DNA from: Azolla caroliniana
Lineage: Eukaryota > Polypodiophyta
Direction: 5' to 3'
DNA length: 64,000 nt
Assembly: GCA_043228905.1 (NCBI GenBank)
Contig: JBHGNT010000015.1
Span: 14,632,001-14,696,000 of the forward strand
In this document: piece by piece, positions 20,123-32,240 of the stretch
How positions within the stretch are numbered: the stretch's first letter is position 1
Layout of the letters: each line of letters starts with the position of its first letter
Notes under the pieces: model-generated
What the model was told of the DNA's origin: nothing
What the model saw: only the letters and a program-made list of their open reading frames with translations
Database searches by the model: none
Program-made: the position numbers and the translations under genes

Positions 20123-22925
20123 GCAATGAAAAAGATCCGGACCAATTTGGGAAGTTACTCCTACAAATGTGCAATAGTACCGGATTGCTTATTGCAAATG
20201 GTATTTCCTTATGGCCCAAAACTAATGGTTTTACATGTAGAAAACACAACGGAAATAGTGTGATTGACTATGTGCTACTTTCCGAAGGTATTTTGGATCG
20301 TATACATAAATTCTCACTTGGTGAATGGACACCAGAATCCGATCATAGGCCTTTATGTATTGATCTCAAATGTATGCATAGGTTTGATTGTGAGAAGGCT
20401 ATTGAAGAGAATAAACAACCACACTTGAGCATGAACCTTAAGCAAGCACCCATGTATTCCAAGATGGTTCAGGATATGTTACAAATGACAAAGATACAAC
20501 ATGGTGCTACACTAGAATGCAAATGGGAAGCTTTCAAGAAAGTCATTCTCTCATGTACAAACAAATGTTTTTCGACCAACCACACATCTTGGAAATGCAC
20601 CAAGAAACTTAGGAAAAAATGGTTTGATAAAGAATGTTGTGAAGCTCGAAAGTGCCTTATGGTTTTGGATGTAGTTAAGGATAAAGAGAATTACCAAAAG
20701 CATTTGCATGAGTATAAAAGGCTTATTCAAAGAAAGAGAAGAATATGGGAAGTTACTCAACAATTTATCCAAACGCAAGAGAAAGCACATGCATGTGCTA
20801 AATTTTGGGGAAATCTAAAGGGGAAACGTGTTGAGAGTTATGGTGACTTAACTCTTCACGACTTATCTATGCATTGTAAGAATTTATATGAGTTATCTCT
20901 TGCTGGAAAGATGATGTGTTATGGTTCTCTTTCACATATGCCTCCTTTCTTTACACTTGAAGATATATGCATAGGACTTAAGAAATTGGCCTCTCGAAAG
21001 GCATGCGATCTTCAATGTATAAAGGCTGAAATGCTCAAATGGACGGGAAAGGAAGCACATATATGGATAAGCGATATGTTTAATGATGCATTGCAACATG
21101 GTATGTCGTACGATTGGACTACAAATTGGATCAAACCTTTACATAAAGGTGGAGATATAAATAATGTAAACAACTATCGAACCATCATGGTTGGCTCATT
21201 AATGGCAAAACTATTTGGATGTATAATGGAATCAAAGATAAGTGTATGGGGTGAAAAAAGTGGTAAGAGGGCTTATGGACAAGCTGGCTTTCGGAAACAC
21301 CATATCACCATTGATCACCTTATCACCCTTCGAGTATTAATGGAGGAAAGTCGCCTTAGAGGTAAAGGTTTATATTGTTGCTTTGTAGACTTTCAAGAAA
21401 GCTTTTGATATGGTACCTCGTGAGCATCTTTGGAGGTGAATGGAAGAACTTGAGGTGCCAAGTGAATATATGCTTGCAATTTCTCGAATTTATGAGAAGG
21501 TTATATGTTGTGTGCGCATGAGAGATAAACTTTCAAAAAATTTCAAAAGCACTATTGGTGTTAAGCAAGGATGCCCACTCTCACCAACACTATTTGGTCT
21601 ATGCATTGATGAATTGGAAGAAATGGTTACCAAGTTTGCAAAGGAAGAATGTTTTGAAGAAGTTGCCATTGGGAATGTTGTGATTATGCTTTTGCTATAT
21701 GCAGATGATGTAGTGCTTTTTGCAAATACTTTAGGAGATGCACAAAAGCTTATGAAGGCATTGGAAAAAATTTGCATGCATACTAAATTAAGTGTCAATA
21801 GCTCTAAAACAAAGATTATGCTTGTGAAGAGCCAAAAAAGAGATAAACCATGCATTATGTAGAACAATGAGCCACTTGAATGTGTGGAAAGCTTCAAATA
21901 TCTTGGCCTTGAAGTTCCTTCAAATCATAGATGGAATGAATGTGCTACACGCTACTTAGAGGCGGGCAAGCGAGCATACTATGCATTTGAGAACACATGC
22001 AATCTTGGAGATATTAAGTGTTGGGTCCTCAAGAAATATCTTTTCGACACTTTGGTGACACCGGTTCTTCTCTATGGGGTGGAAGTATGGGGCGGTAGTA
22101 TCCTTAAATCTATGTGGAAAGAGTTTGAAAATGTCCAAAAGCATTTTCTTACCAAGTTTCTACAAGTTAAGAAACAAACGCCCTACACCCTCCTCCTCCT
22201 TGAGACGGGATCACTTCCCATTGAGATTATGGCCATGGAAAGGGTTGTTAAATACATGCTTAAGGTTCAAAAAAGCCCCTCATATCGACTTCCTAGAATT
22301 GCGTGGGAAGCAAGCAAAAAAATCCAAAAGACGCATAAAAGCAAAATTTTGTGTTCCGTTTGGATGCAAGATATAGAAAAATGGTTTGGTAGATGGGATG
22401 TGAGAAACTTGCTTCATGATGCATCATTAGATTCCTCTGTAAATGAGGCATTTTTGCAACGCCAATGTATCATGACATGGGACAAATGTGGAGGCTCACG
22501 CTTCACACATTATACTACACATGTTGCACCTAACTACAAAACCATATTCTTTACGGAACGGGGAAATCGTACACATCCATACATGTTAGATCCCATACCG
22601 TTATCTGCCATTCGAACTATTGCTTCCATGCGACTTAGCTCACATGCATTGCGATGTGAAACAGGGCGTTGGGGTACAAGTGATGAGACTGGTCGGCTAT
22701 GCACACTTTGCCCTAAACAAGTTCGCGAGTCTGAGTATCACACTTTGATACAATGCTCTGCCTTTGATCATATTCGACCATGCTTTCCACATCTCTTCGA
22801 TCGAGCCCAATCTTTGCATGAATTCCTCTCACAACCACAATGTGCACTCTCGATTTCAACATTCATTGGTAAAGTTCTTGAACATCGAGAGTCACTACTC
22901 ACTTTCACACGTATCACGTGAAATG
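20123..22925 (+). pseudogene. LINE ORF: endonuclease end, reverse transcriptase, C-terminal domain
   Basis: Three successive open pieces (20123-21408, 21411-21862, 21884-22921) form one protein broken by a frameshift near 21405 and a stop near 21862. The first starts inside an AP endonuclease; its last motifs are VIDYVLLS and SDHRPL. Then comes a reverse transcriptase: ASRKACD, WIKPLHKGGDINNVNNYRTI, FVDFQ, GVKQGCPLSPTLFGL, and the catalytic LLLYADDVVLFA at about 21690. The last piece holds the thumb/connection (FKYLGLEV) and a distal LRCETGRWG...CTLCPK region with a CxxC...H motif. The element is 5'-truncated at the Copia LTR. Clade looks RTE-like but I cannot be certain. The 3' end probably lies near the hairpin at 23.05 kb. 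Confidence 0.85.
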
Positions 22926-23029
22926 TAATAGTCTCATAGGTCATATTTGACCTCCGAAGACGATAATATAATCTATGTATCTATCTATCTCACTCTCTGC
23001 ATCTCTCCCTCTCTTCTTTCTCACATTCG

Positions 23030-23082
23030 AACCCCCTTGGGAGGGGGGTGGAGCTGATCTTGGCTCCACCCCCCACCCATAA
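23030..23082. other. GC-rich hairpin, copy B
   Basis: A perfect 12-bp stem (GGGGGGTGGAGC at 23043-23054, GCTCCACCCCCC at 23063-23074) with an 8-base loop, preceded by ACCCCCTTGGGA and followed by ACCCATAA. Copy A at 5232-5280 shares the flanks and outer stem but not the loop. It lies ~120 bases after the LINE stop codon and may be a 3'-untranslated structure. Confidence 0.7.
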
Positions 23083-23099
23083 ACACATGGCACGCCCTA

Positions 23100-23465
23100 C
23101 GGCCTACCCCCCCTTGAGAAGAAGTCTCTCTCCTTCTCCTTCTCCATCACTAATGTCTCTCTCTCTCCTTCACTGCGTGTTTGTGTCGTTGTGTTAAAAA
23201 GTGGTGTGTATGGACTCTCTATTGAGAGCCAATTTGTGATGGCAATGGCGATTTCTCTTTCTTTTATTTCTTATGTATCTGAGGCCTGATGGACATGGCC
23301 TTTCAACCTCCTCCCCCTTTCGTTACTTACTCTCTCTGCCAAAAAACCCTAGCCACCCCAGAGTTCGTCTCTATGTGTTTAGCTCTATACGTCTCTAGGT
23401 GTCTGTCTATGTTTATATGTGTGCATCTTTAGCCTTCTTCTCTCTTTACTGTGGATCTCCAAGTT
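23100..23465. other. Leader-like, pyrimidine-rich sequence
   Basis: CT-rich DNA with AAACCCTAG near 23345, a motif common in plant 5' regions, directly upstream of the LUC7-like ATG. No reading frame of note. It may be the captured 5' untranslated region of that gene. Confidence 0.35.
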
Positions 23466-23469
23466 AAAC

Positions 23470-23645
23470 ATGGAGGCTTTCAAAAAGAAGCTAGACACAG
23501 TCATGGGAGTGAATCGCAATGGAGACGTGGAAGTCGTGAAGAGGAAGTATTTTGTTCTTTTCCAATTCACGAAAAATGATGTTCAAAGATTTATCCCTTA
23601 CAAATATGAAAAGAATATGAGGAAGGAAAAGAGAAAGAGAACAAA
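23470..23645 (+). pseudogene. LUC7-like splicing factor, N-terminal fragment
   Basis: From the ATG at 23470 the frame reads MEAFKKKLDTVMGVNRNGDV, very close to the conserved N-terminus of plant LUC7 proteins (U1 snRNP-associated; 5' splice site selection in the nucleus), in which an LxxLMGxNRNGDV block is usual. It continues with KRKYF, then jumps to LFQFTKNDVQ and KNMRKE, which match the part after the first CCCH zinc finger (LFxLTKxD ... LRKE). The intervening zinc-finger segment of about 17 residues, with its Cys residues, is missing. After 23645 the frame runs into unrelated sequence. It is a 5' gene fragment carried to this site rather than a working gene. Confidence 0.6.
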
Positions 23646-23649
23646 ACAT

Positions 23650-24200
23650 AAATGTAATCCGAGTGCCGACCGAGCAAGTGTTGGCAGAGAGACGGCCTGG
23701 AAAGCAGATGAGAAGAGCTCGAGCCAACTGAGACAGCTAGGGAGTTCGGCCGAGACAACCGACCAAATAGGGTTGGCCCGACAGATGGTTTGGCAACTGT
23801 TGGACGAAGACGACCGGCATGCAATAGTCAACCAAACACAGAAATGGCCACAAATAAACCCAAACCAACCGAGTGATGGCCTAGAGTTGAGCACGGCCGA
23901 GAAGATGAGAGTACGACACGTCCGACAAATAACCAAGATGTAGCCAAGACCGGACAACGAGAGGACCGAGAAACAGCAGCGAGACAGCCAAAGTCCGGCA
24001 AGTGGCTGAAAAACACGGCCAAACTGAGAGTCGGCTAGTTGAACAACCGCTCAAACAGAACCGGCCACTGCAGAGAAACAATCGAGAGCACGACACAGCC
24101 GTGAAACGGCCGAGAGTACGACAAGGCCGAGAAATGCCTAAATTTCATAAAGGCAATCAATGAAATTTTAAAAAATCAAGGAAGCACAGACCCCGACTCC
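23650..24200 (+). other. GC-richer spacer before the Gypsy pol
   Basis: Contains recurring GGCCGAGAAANNACGAC-like units and several stops. Possibly the decayed 5' region of the Gypsy element. No gag zinc knuckle or LTR could be identified. Confidence 0.3.
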
Positions 24201-24237
24201 TCCTGACAACAACCCTTTATACGCCAAAGGAGTCCAT

Positions 24238-25404
24238 TTGTTAGATGGTCTTGTGGACGGCGAGATGAACTCGTTCCTGGATGAGCACCCAACGATAGTC
24301 CTTTCAGCCGTTGAACCCTACGTAGCCAACACCATTGATCACGAAGTTCCCCACGAACCCGACCAGGCGTCAATAAAAGAACTTCTACAAGCCTGTGACG
24401 CACTTGACCGCGAATTAGCAGTATTGTAGCATGTAAAAGCCTCCACCTTAGAAGAGGTCAACCTCGGCTCACCTTCCGAGCCACGTACCGTAAAAATTGC
24501 GAAAGACATGGAAACTAGCAACAAATCGGCCTTAATAGGATTGCTTACGGAGTATCGGGACGTGTTCGAGTGGTCCTACAACGACATGAAAGGCTTAGAT
24601 CCTCAGTACTACCAACACCAGATACACCTTCAAACGGGCGCATGACCAATTCAACAACGACGATACCGTATGAATTCCAACTATACGACGAAAGTAAAAG
24701 ACGAAATCGATAAACTACTACGCGTAGGATTCATCCGGCTGGTAAAAAGGGCCACATGCCTAAGTCCTATTGTGGTTGTCCCGAAAAAGAATGGACAAAT
24801 CCGGATTTGTGTGGATTACCGGAAAATGCCGTCACAACACGGATGCCTTCCCACTTCCATTCACCGACAACATCCTCGATACGGTGCCCGGCCACGATTG
24901 TTATAACTTCCTCGACGGTTTCAGTGGCTATAATCAAATTCGCATGCACCCGGATGATCAGGAGAAAACAGCCTTCAGAACAGAATGGGGTGTATTCGTG
25001 GCCGTGGTTATGATGTTCGACTTGAAAACAGCCCCTGCCACATTTCGACGCATAATCTCCGAAATCTTCGAGGACTTCATTCCAGACTTTATGCAAGTCT
25101 TCCTTGATGATTTTGCTATTTATGGACAACACGTGGAACACCTTGCGCAATTACAATTATGCCTCAAGAGATGTCGGCATGCATGACTCAGCCTCAATCC
25201 GGCCAAATGTGCTTTCCAAGTGACAAGCGGAGCTTTACTAGGTCATATTGTTAGTAAAGAGGGTATCGCTATGGACCCAGACAAGGTGCAAGCCATCTTG
25301 AATGCCCCGGCCCCCACTACAGCCAAAGCACCCAGCCGATATCTGGGCCAAATATGGTGGCATAGTCGTATGCTTTGATACCTTGCTGATTCCACGACCC
25401 CTTT
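24238..25404 (+). pseudogene. Gypsy reverse transcriptase
   Basis: Blocks in order: LLTEYRDVFEWSYNDMKGLD (about 24545), a stop, KVKDEIDKLLRVGFIR, PIVVVPKKNGQIRICVDYRK (about 24770), then after a frameshift FPLPFTDNILD, FLDGFSGYNQIRMHPDDQEK (about 24910), a region with MMFDLKTAPATFRR, and the catalytic FLDDF (about 25100) in place of the usual YxDD. GHIVSKEGIAMDPDKV follows. The frame is cut at 25404 by the Copia insertion and resumes at 30523. Stops at about 24640 and 25186 and the frameshift rule out function. Confidence 0.85.
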
Positions 25405-25672
25405 TGAAGAGAAATGCACAGAATATCGCTCGGCCTCAACCGAGTAGTAAATCACTTCTATAAGAATCAAACACAAAAATGGGAAGTGGAGAGTACACAA
25501 GAAAATGACACAAGATGTTTACGTGGAAAACCCTAATAGGAAAAAACCACAAGAGCTCAGAGACTCCGAACTATCACTATGAAGAGAAGGGGTACAATCA
25601 GAGACTCGGAGGCAACGACCTCGAGCTCTGTTTCTTTGCACAGTGGCAGTTACAACAGAGTATCGCTCTGTA

Positions 25673-25713
<41 letters not shown>

Positions 25714-25961
25714 ACAACAGTTACAACAATATGACAACAACACAATCACCTACCTAAAGTGATTTCCGTAAGTCATATTTATAGTTATATGAACTTAGGG
25801 CTATTTACAAATATAGCCTCAATGGGCTTATTCAAGACATATTATTTGTCTTCTCTTCCGGTTCTCACTAGGTCAGATCCGGTTTCCGGATCTCTTCCAG
25901 TTCTCACCGGGTTCTCTTTATTCATCACCATATCCCATCCGGAGAGACCGATTTCCCAACA
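25405..25961 (-). mobile_element. 3' LTR of the Copia element
   Basis: 557 bp, TG...CA. The minus strand shows a polypurine tract (GAAGGGGGAGAT) just inside it, at 25962-25974, so this is the downstream LTR. A (CT)n run lies at 25678-25711, longer than in the other LTR. Confidence 0.9.
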
Positions 25962-26087
25962 ATCTCCCCCTTCACTCCGGTATGGGATGACTTGTAAGTC
26001 TGATCCGCTTCCGGCATGTGTCCAACTTTTCGAGTGTCAGCACCTTGGTCAGCATATCAGACCCGTTCTCCTCCATGTGGATCTTCG

Positions 26088-27212
26088 TTAGCACAAACTC
26101 TCGATCTTCAACTCGCTCTCGGATCTAGTGGTACCTGTGTTGGATGTGCTTCGTTCTAGAATGGTATGCGCGTTCTTTGCAAGGTGGATGGCACTTTGAT
26201 TGTCATAGTAGAGCCGATATTCCTCTTGCCGGATCCCTAGCTCTCTGATGAAGTCCTTCATCCATAATATTTCCTTGTCGGCTTCCACAGCTGTCATTGA
26301 CAATGCAACCGTCTTCTGCAGCCTCGACTGCTACGAAACAACTCCCCCTGCATAGGTCATGACATATCCGGAAGTTGACTGACTGGTGTCCACATCAGCC
26401 GACATATCCGAACCGGTAAAGCCTTCCATGAGGGGTTTACCGGAGCCGAATCAGAGGCACATACTCGAAGTTCCCTTCAAGTACCAGAGTATCCATTTTA
26501 CCGCATTCCAGTGCTCTTTTCTGGGGTTGTTCATGAACCGACTCACCACTCCGACTACGTATCCAATATCCGGTTGAGTACACACCATTGCGTACATCAA
26601 GCTCCCGACCGTAGAGGCATATGGAATCTTCATTATATCCGCGTTCTCTGCCTTTGTCTTCGGGCTTTGCTTACCGAATAATCTGCAATTTTCCAGGAGT
26701 GTCGATCCGACCGGTTTTGCTTCTAACATGTTAAACCACTGAAGCACCTTTGTCACATACTTTTCTTGTGACAGTCACAATTGCTTCTTCGACAGGTCCC
26801 GGATGATGTGCATCCCCAGTATCTGTCTTGCCGGACCCAAGTCTTTCATTGAGAAGGTCCAGTTAAGGGCCTTCTTTAGCATCCGTATCGTGACTTGGTC
26901 TCGTCCGACAATCAACATGTCGTCCACGTACAGGAGTAATATCAGGAAATCTCCTCCATCAAATTTCTTCACAAACACGCAGTGATCAGCCTGCGTCTTG
27001 TGGTACCCTTGATCGGTCATGAAGGAGTCAAACTTCCAGTACCATTGCCGAAGAGCTTGCTTCCGTCCATATAAGCTCTTGTTCAGCCGACACACTAGGT
27101 GCTCCTTCCTTTTCTTCACAAATCCTTCCGGTTGATGCATGTAGATCTCTTCTTCGAGGTCTCCGTGTAGGAATGTCGTCTTGACGTCCAGTTGCTCTAC
27201 GTCGAGGTCCAT
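26088..27212 (-). pseudogene. Copia reverse transcriptase and RNase H
   Basis: Frame 26775-27212 carries QLDVKTTFLHGDLEEEIYM, SLYGRKQALRQWY (usual SLYGLKQ) and the catalytic ILLLYVDDMLIVG. Frame 26451-26756 has VGSLMYAMVCTQPDIGYVVG. RNase H at 26088-26303 retains AVEADKEILWMK and YYDNQSAIHLAKN. A stop and frameshifts separate the blocks. The gene ends close to the polypurine tract. Confidence 0.85.
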
Positions 27213-27319
27213 GCTTGTCGTATGCCCAATACCGTCCTGATGGATGTCATCTTTACTACCGGGGCAAAGATCTCATCGAAGTCCACTCCTTTCTTCTGTT
27301 GGAAGCCCTTCACTACGAT

Positions 27320-29173
27320 TCAGGCCTTATAGCTTGATGGATTTCCGACGTCTCCCGGTTTTACCTTGTACACCCACTTGTTCCGGAGTGCCCTCTTTCC
27401 TTTCGGCAACTCCACCAATTCGTATGTGTGGTTCTCATGCAGGGAATCCATCTCATACTGCATGGCACTCAACCACTTGCGGTTGTGGGTGTCTCCCCTT
27501 GCTTCTTCAAAGCTTTCCGGCTCCCCCTCATCGGTTAGCAACACATGCTCTGCATCCGGAAATCTTCAGGGGGCTCTTCTCTCCTGGAGAGGATATCTCC
27601 GTCCTTGGTTTCTGACTGCCGGTTCCTCCGTTTGCTCCTCATCCTCATCCGATTCGGGATCTTGTCCAGTTCCAATGTCTTCTTCTTCTTCTTCTTCGGT
27701 CGGTTCGGTTTCCTGTCCGTATCCGGCCAATTCGTCGAGTGTCATCCCATTACCGGCTAACATCCGGTTTTCAACCGGGTATATCCTTTTGTCCTCAAGC
27801 CAGTTTTCAATGGATGATCCGGAGTTCGTTACCTTCTTCTCCGACTCCCAGTCGGCAATGGTCCTGTCTTCCCTGAAGACTATGTCCCAACTTCGAAACA
27901 CCTTTCTTTCGACCATATCCCACACCTGGTAACCGAACTCATCATCGCCGTATCGAAGGAATATGCATGTTCCAAACTTCGGATCTAGCTTTTCTCTCTT
28001 GTCCTTCGCCACATGCACGTATGCGAGACACCGGAACACCTTCAGATGCCGGTAAGACACATCCTTACTGGTCCATACTTTCTGCGGTGAGTCTCCGTTC
28101 AAGGGTATTGAGGGTGATCTGTTTATCACATAGGTTGTTGTCGTCAGCGCTCAGCCCAAAACGTCTTGGGTAGCTTGGCATGTGCGAGCATGCTCTGGAC
28201 TCTCTCCATTATGGTCCGGCTCATCCTTTCGGCCAACCCATTTAGTTCTGGCGTCTTCAGCATGGTGAATTCGAGTCGAATTCTCTTCGACCGGCAGTAC
28301 TCCTCGAATTGCCCCCCATATTCACCTTCGTTATCTGCTCCAACCGCTTTCAGTTTCCTTGAAGACGGATAACACTTGGTCCTTCGTCTTCAACGGTGAG
28401 ACCCACAGCTTCTGACTGTGGTCATCAATGAACATCATGAAGTACTGCGATCCAGCATGTAACTTCGTGTCTACTTGACACACATCGGTATATTGGTGGT
28501 CTTGATCGGAAGGAGGTGCAGTTTTACTTGTTGGCCAAGCAGTCGATGCACTTCTCAAGTTGCACGTCCTTCACTGGAATGAGGTTGTCTTCGGCAAGCC
28601 TCTTCATCCCCTTCTCACTCATGTGACACAGTCTTTTGTGCCATAGCTCACTGGTAGTGTCGGATGCTACGTTCACTTCTTCCCGGCATATCCGAGCATT
28701 CATCAAGTATAGTGTGTTCACCTTCCGGGCTCGAGCCACTATTAAGCTCCCTTTGCAAAACTTCATGACACCGTTCCGGATGCTACCTGTGTAGCCTTCA
28801 TCATCTAGCCAGTCGGCTGATATCATGTTCAATCGAACCTCCGGAACGTGTCGGACATCCTTCAGCAGCAACTTGCATCCGGTTGATGTCGTCAACAGCA
28901 CATCTCCTATGTCGATAATTTGGTATGTCCCTTCATTCCCCATTCGGACACAGTTGTGCTCACCGACTGTGTAGGATGAGAAGCATTTCCGGTCCGGGTA
29001 AGATGGAACGACGCTCCGGAATCGACAACCCACGTTGTCTCATCGACGGCAAGGTTCAACTCACTCTCCTCAATGATGAGCATTAGTTCTTCTTCACTTG
29101 CTGTGATCGCCGTCGCTCCCTTCCGGTCTGGGCCTCGCTTATCCAAACCGTTTCGGTTTGGTGACTTCTTCAA
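27320..29173 (-). pseudogene. Copia protease, integrase and start of reverse transcriptase
   Basis: The protease active site WVVDSGASFHL lies at about 29035 (frame 28907-29173). Next comes the pre-integrase block LWHKRLCHMSEKGMKRLAED (frame 28524-29033). The integrase core continues in further frames: MFIDDHSQKLWVSPLKTKDQ at about 28440, then LKTPELNGLAERMSRTIMER at about 28210. The GKQ/KARP C-terminal region is at 27.9-28.1 kb (VFRCLAYVHVAKDKREKLDP). Reverse transcriptase begins with LPKGKRALRNKWVYKVKPG (27320-27544). At least four frame changes. Confidence 0.85.
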
Positions 29174-29942
29174 ATCGGTTTTGTTGGTTCCCTTGTCTTT
29201 CTGGAAATGCCGACAGTTCTTCTGGAAGTGCCCCGGCTTGCTGCAATAGAAGCAAGTGGACCTCCCCCTTGACTTTGACCGTGTCCCCGACTTTTCCCGG
29301 TTCTGGGGACTTCAATTCCTTTGTCTTCCACGTTCCGATTCGGTAAGGAGAGCTTTGGCGTCGGAAATCACTTCCTTTTCGACACGCCTCCTCATCTAGC
29401 AAGCTCGACTTGACTCTTGCTAGGGATAGTTGTTTTCGTTCCGGCTCAGCTTTGCCCAACGTGACAACTAACGTCTCCCAACTATCCGGAAGGGAATCGA
29501 GCCGAAGTAGAGCAGGTACCTCATCGGCGAGAGGTACTTCCAACGAGGTTGCTTGGTGTATCAGCCCCTGGAAGGCATTCATGTGCTCCGCCATACTAGA
29601 GCCATCTTGGTATCGGAGCCTCACTAGCTTCCAAAATACCAAAACCCGATTAACAGCATTCTTGTTCTGGAACATGATGTTGATCTTCTCCCAGAGTTCA
29701 TAGGCCTTGCTCTCTTCATTGAAGTTGTTGTACAGGTTCATGTCAATGAAACACCGGATGTATACCGTCGTCTTCATGTGCATCACCTCCCACACCGTGG
29801 CGTCGATCTTATCCGGTCTCTTGTCCTCGAACTGAACCGGCAACGAAAGATTTTTAACCACAAACATGTCCCTCATCTTCGACTTCCACATTGAGTAGTT
29901 GGAGCCGGTGAGCTTGAACATGCCGCCGTAAGATTCTTCCAT
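29139..29942 (-). pseudogene. Copia gag
   Basis: An open frame of 267 codons beginning MEESYGGMFKLTGSNYSMWK, the standard N-terminal motif with the conserved NYxxW. The UBN2 core (AYELWEKINIMFQNK, DGSSMAEHMNAFQGLI, LLRLDSLPDSWETLVVTL) follows. The zinc knuckle lies around 29.2-29.25 kb in a shifted frame (CFYCSKPGHFQKNC pattern). The ATG is about 35 bases inside the 5' LTR, as usual for a leader this short. Frameshifted near its end. Confidence 0.85.
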
Positions 29943-29975
29943 CTTCTGTTTTTTTCTTTGGATCCGATACTAGTT

Positions 29976-30517
29976 TGAAGAGAAATGCACGGAATATCGC
30001 TCGGCCACAACTGAGTAGTAAATCACTTCTATAAGAATCAAACACAGAAATGGGAATTGGAGAGTACACAAGAAAATGACACAAGATGTTTACGTGGAAA
30101 ACCGTAATAGGGAAAAACCACGGGAGCTCATAGACTCTGAACTATCACTATTAAGAGAAGGGGTACAATCAAAGACTCGAAGGCAACGACCTCGAGTCTG
30201 TTTCTTCGCACAATGGCGGTTACAACAGATTATCGCTTTGTATATCTTTCCCTCTCTCTCTGTCTCTCTCTCTATACAACAGTTACAACAATATGACAAC
30301 ACAATCACCTACCTAAAGTGATTGCCCTAATTTATAGTTATATGAACTTAGGGCTATTTACAAATATAGCCTCAATGGGCTTATTCATGACATATTATTT
30401 GTCTTCTCTTCCGATTCTCACCGGGTCCACCGATCCGGTTTCCGGATCTCTTCCGGTTCTTACTAGGTTCTCTTTATTCATCACCAGATCCCATCCGGAA
30501 AGACCGATTTCCCAACA
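29976..30517 (-). mobile_element. 5' LTR of the Copia element
   Basis: 542 bp. Immediately inside, the minus strand reads TAGTATCGGATCC, 10 of 13 identical to the initiator-Met primer site TGGTATCAGAGCC. The target duplication CCTTT follows at 30518. Confidence 0.9.
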
Positions 30518-30522
30518 CCTTT

Positions 30523-32240
30523 ACATGCAACAATCCATATGATGCCTTTTCGATGGACTGAACGAGAAGACATGGCATACCAATCACTAAAAGTTATGTT
30601 GTCCCAAGCCCCAGTAGTCCAGCCCCCGGATTGGACGGAGCCCTTTCACGTATTCGTGGACGCATCCAATATCGCGATCGGTAGTGCTTTAATGCAGAAA
30701 ACCCCACCCAATTGGTATCACCCAGTCTACTACACCATCCGCCGACTCTCGATAGCAGAAAGGAATTACTCCACCACGAAACGAGAAGCACTCGGCATGA
30801 TATATAGCATTACGAAATTTCGGCATGATCTACTCGGCCGAAAATTCACATTCCACGTAGATCATTCGGCACTACTTTACCTTGTCAATAAGCAAGCTCT
30901 GCTGGTCAATTAGCACGATGGATGATGCTCCTTCAGTAGTTTGATTTCGAGATTCAACACCAACCACGAGTTCAACACGCCATTGTTGACTATCTTAGCC
31001 GTTTGGAAACGGGAGAACCGTCGGACTAGGAATACGGTGACTTAACGAACCCTACCCTATTTTCCATCGACACCGCACCCATGGAGTCTGATCCTAACGA
31101 CGCCTGGATCACTGAAATGACACAATTCCTAAGTACGGGACTTCCCCCGAACCACCTCCCACTTGACGCTCGGAAACGGTTAGTAGTCTGAAGCCGTAAT
31201 TTCTGTTTATTCACATTGAATACACTGTATCACAAAGCCTTGAATGGCATCTGGAGGCGCGTAGTTCGACAATTCGAGAAAGATGCCATACTTCGGGAAG
31301 CTCACAACGGAATCGCCGGCGGGCATTCTGCAGGCGACGCCACAACCTGGAAAATCTGGTAGAGTGGGCTCTGGTGGCCGACCACGAAAAAGGATGCTCA
31401 CGAATTTTGTAAACAGTGTGATCTCTATCAACGAATGGGACAACCAGATGAGTGTGACCACGTGCCGCACCAGCCGATCCTTCCCTTGGAACCATTCCAA
31501 AAATGGGGCTTGGATTTCGTAGGCCCTTTTAAACCTCCCGCCACACATACCGGAAACAAATATATACTAGTAGCAACCGATTAATGTACGAAATGGGTTG
31601 AAGCAAAAACGCTTCGAGATAACACGGCAACATCAACCGCAAAATTCATTCACAAAAATTTATGGTGCCATTTCGGTTGTCCAATCGAGCTCGTAAGTGA
31701 TCATGGAGGACACTTCGTCAATCGAATCATCCGCGAATTATCCTCCCACTATGACGTTGTACATAAGAAAAGAACCCCGTACTACCCCGAAGCTAATGGT
31801 CTTGCTGAATCAACAAATAAAACCCTTCAGACCATTCTTAAGAAAGTCATCAATGAGAATCGCACGGATTGCGACAATAAATTACACAGTGCTTTATGGG
31901 CTTATCGCATGACCTTTAAAACCAATATCAACTCAACGCCTTTTCGGCTAGCTTTTGGATTAGAAACCGTAATGCCCATTGAATTCCAGGTACCCAACTT
32001 GCGAGTACATATAGCCGAACGATTATCAGAATCAAAATCCACACACCAGCGTCTGGTCCAATTGCTCGAACTCGGAGAACAACGAATTACCAGTCTGGCT
32101 CAATTGGAGCACGGCTAGACGAAACCGTACAGTGGAACGACACCACCTAACCCATTTACCAACCAACGACACGATTGCGACCAACCCATGGTAGGTGGAA
32201 CGAAAGATTCTGAGGGCATCAAGGCTCGATTACAGTAACA
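30523..32240 (+). pseudogene. Gypsy RNase H and integrase
   Basis: Continuation of the Gypsy pol after the Copia insertion. RNase H: FHVFVDASNIAIGSALMQ and LSIAERNYSTTKREALGMIY (30539-30913), then a stop. Integrase: the zinc-binding HHCC region around 31.2-31.45 kb (HNGIAGGHSAG, then CKQCDLYQ), and the catalytic core with WGLDFVGPF, ELVSDHGGHF and AESTNKTLQTILKK, consistent with the D, D and E residues, spread over frames at 31.5-31.9 kb. The C-terminal part ends near 32118-32240. Stops and frameshifts throughout. Confidence 0.85.

Larger units (their letters stand above)
25405..30517 (-). mobile_element. Ty1/Copia element, complete but decayed
   Basis: A 5113-bp element with two LTRs (25405-25961 and 29976-30517), both TGAAGAG...CCCAACA, flanked by CCTTT (25400-25404 and 30518-30522). 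On the minus strand gag, protease, integrase, reverse transcriptase and RNase H follow in Copia order. A primer site and polypurine tract are in the correct places. By eye, the first ~275 bases of the LTRs differ at about 20 positions, so the insertion is not recent. Confidence 0.95.

Noticed and set aside
31207-31548. Minus-strand frames over the Gypsy integrase
   Set aside because: Shadows of the plus-strand integrase region; no motifs of their own.
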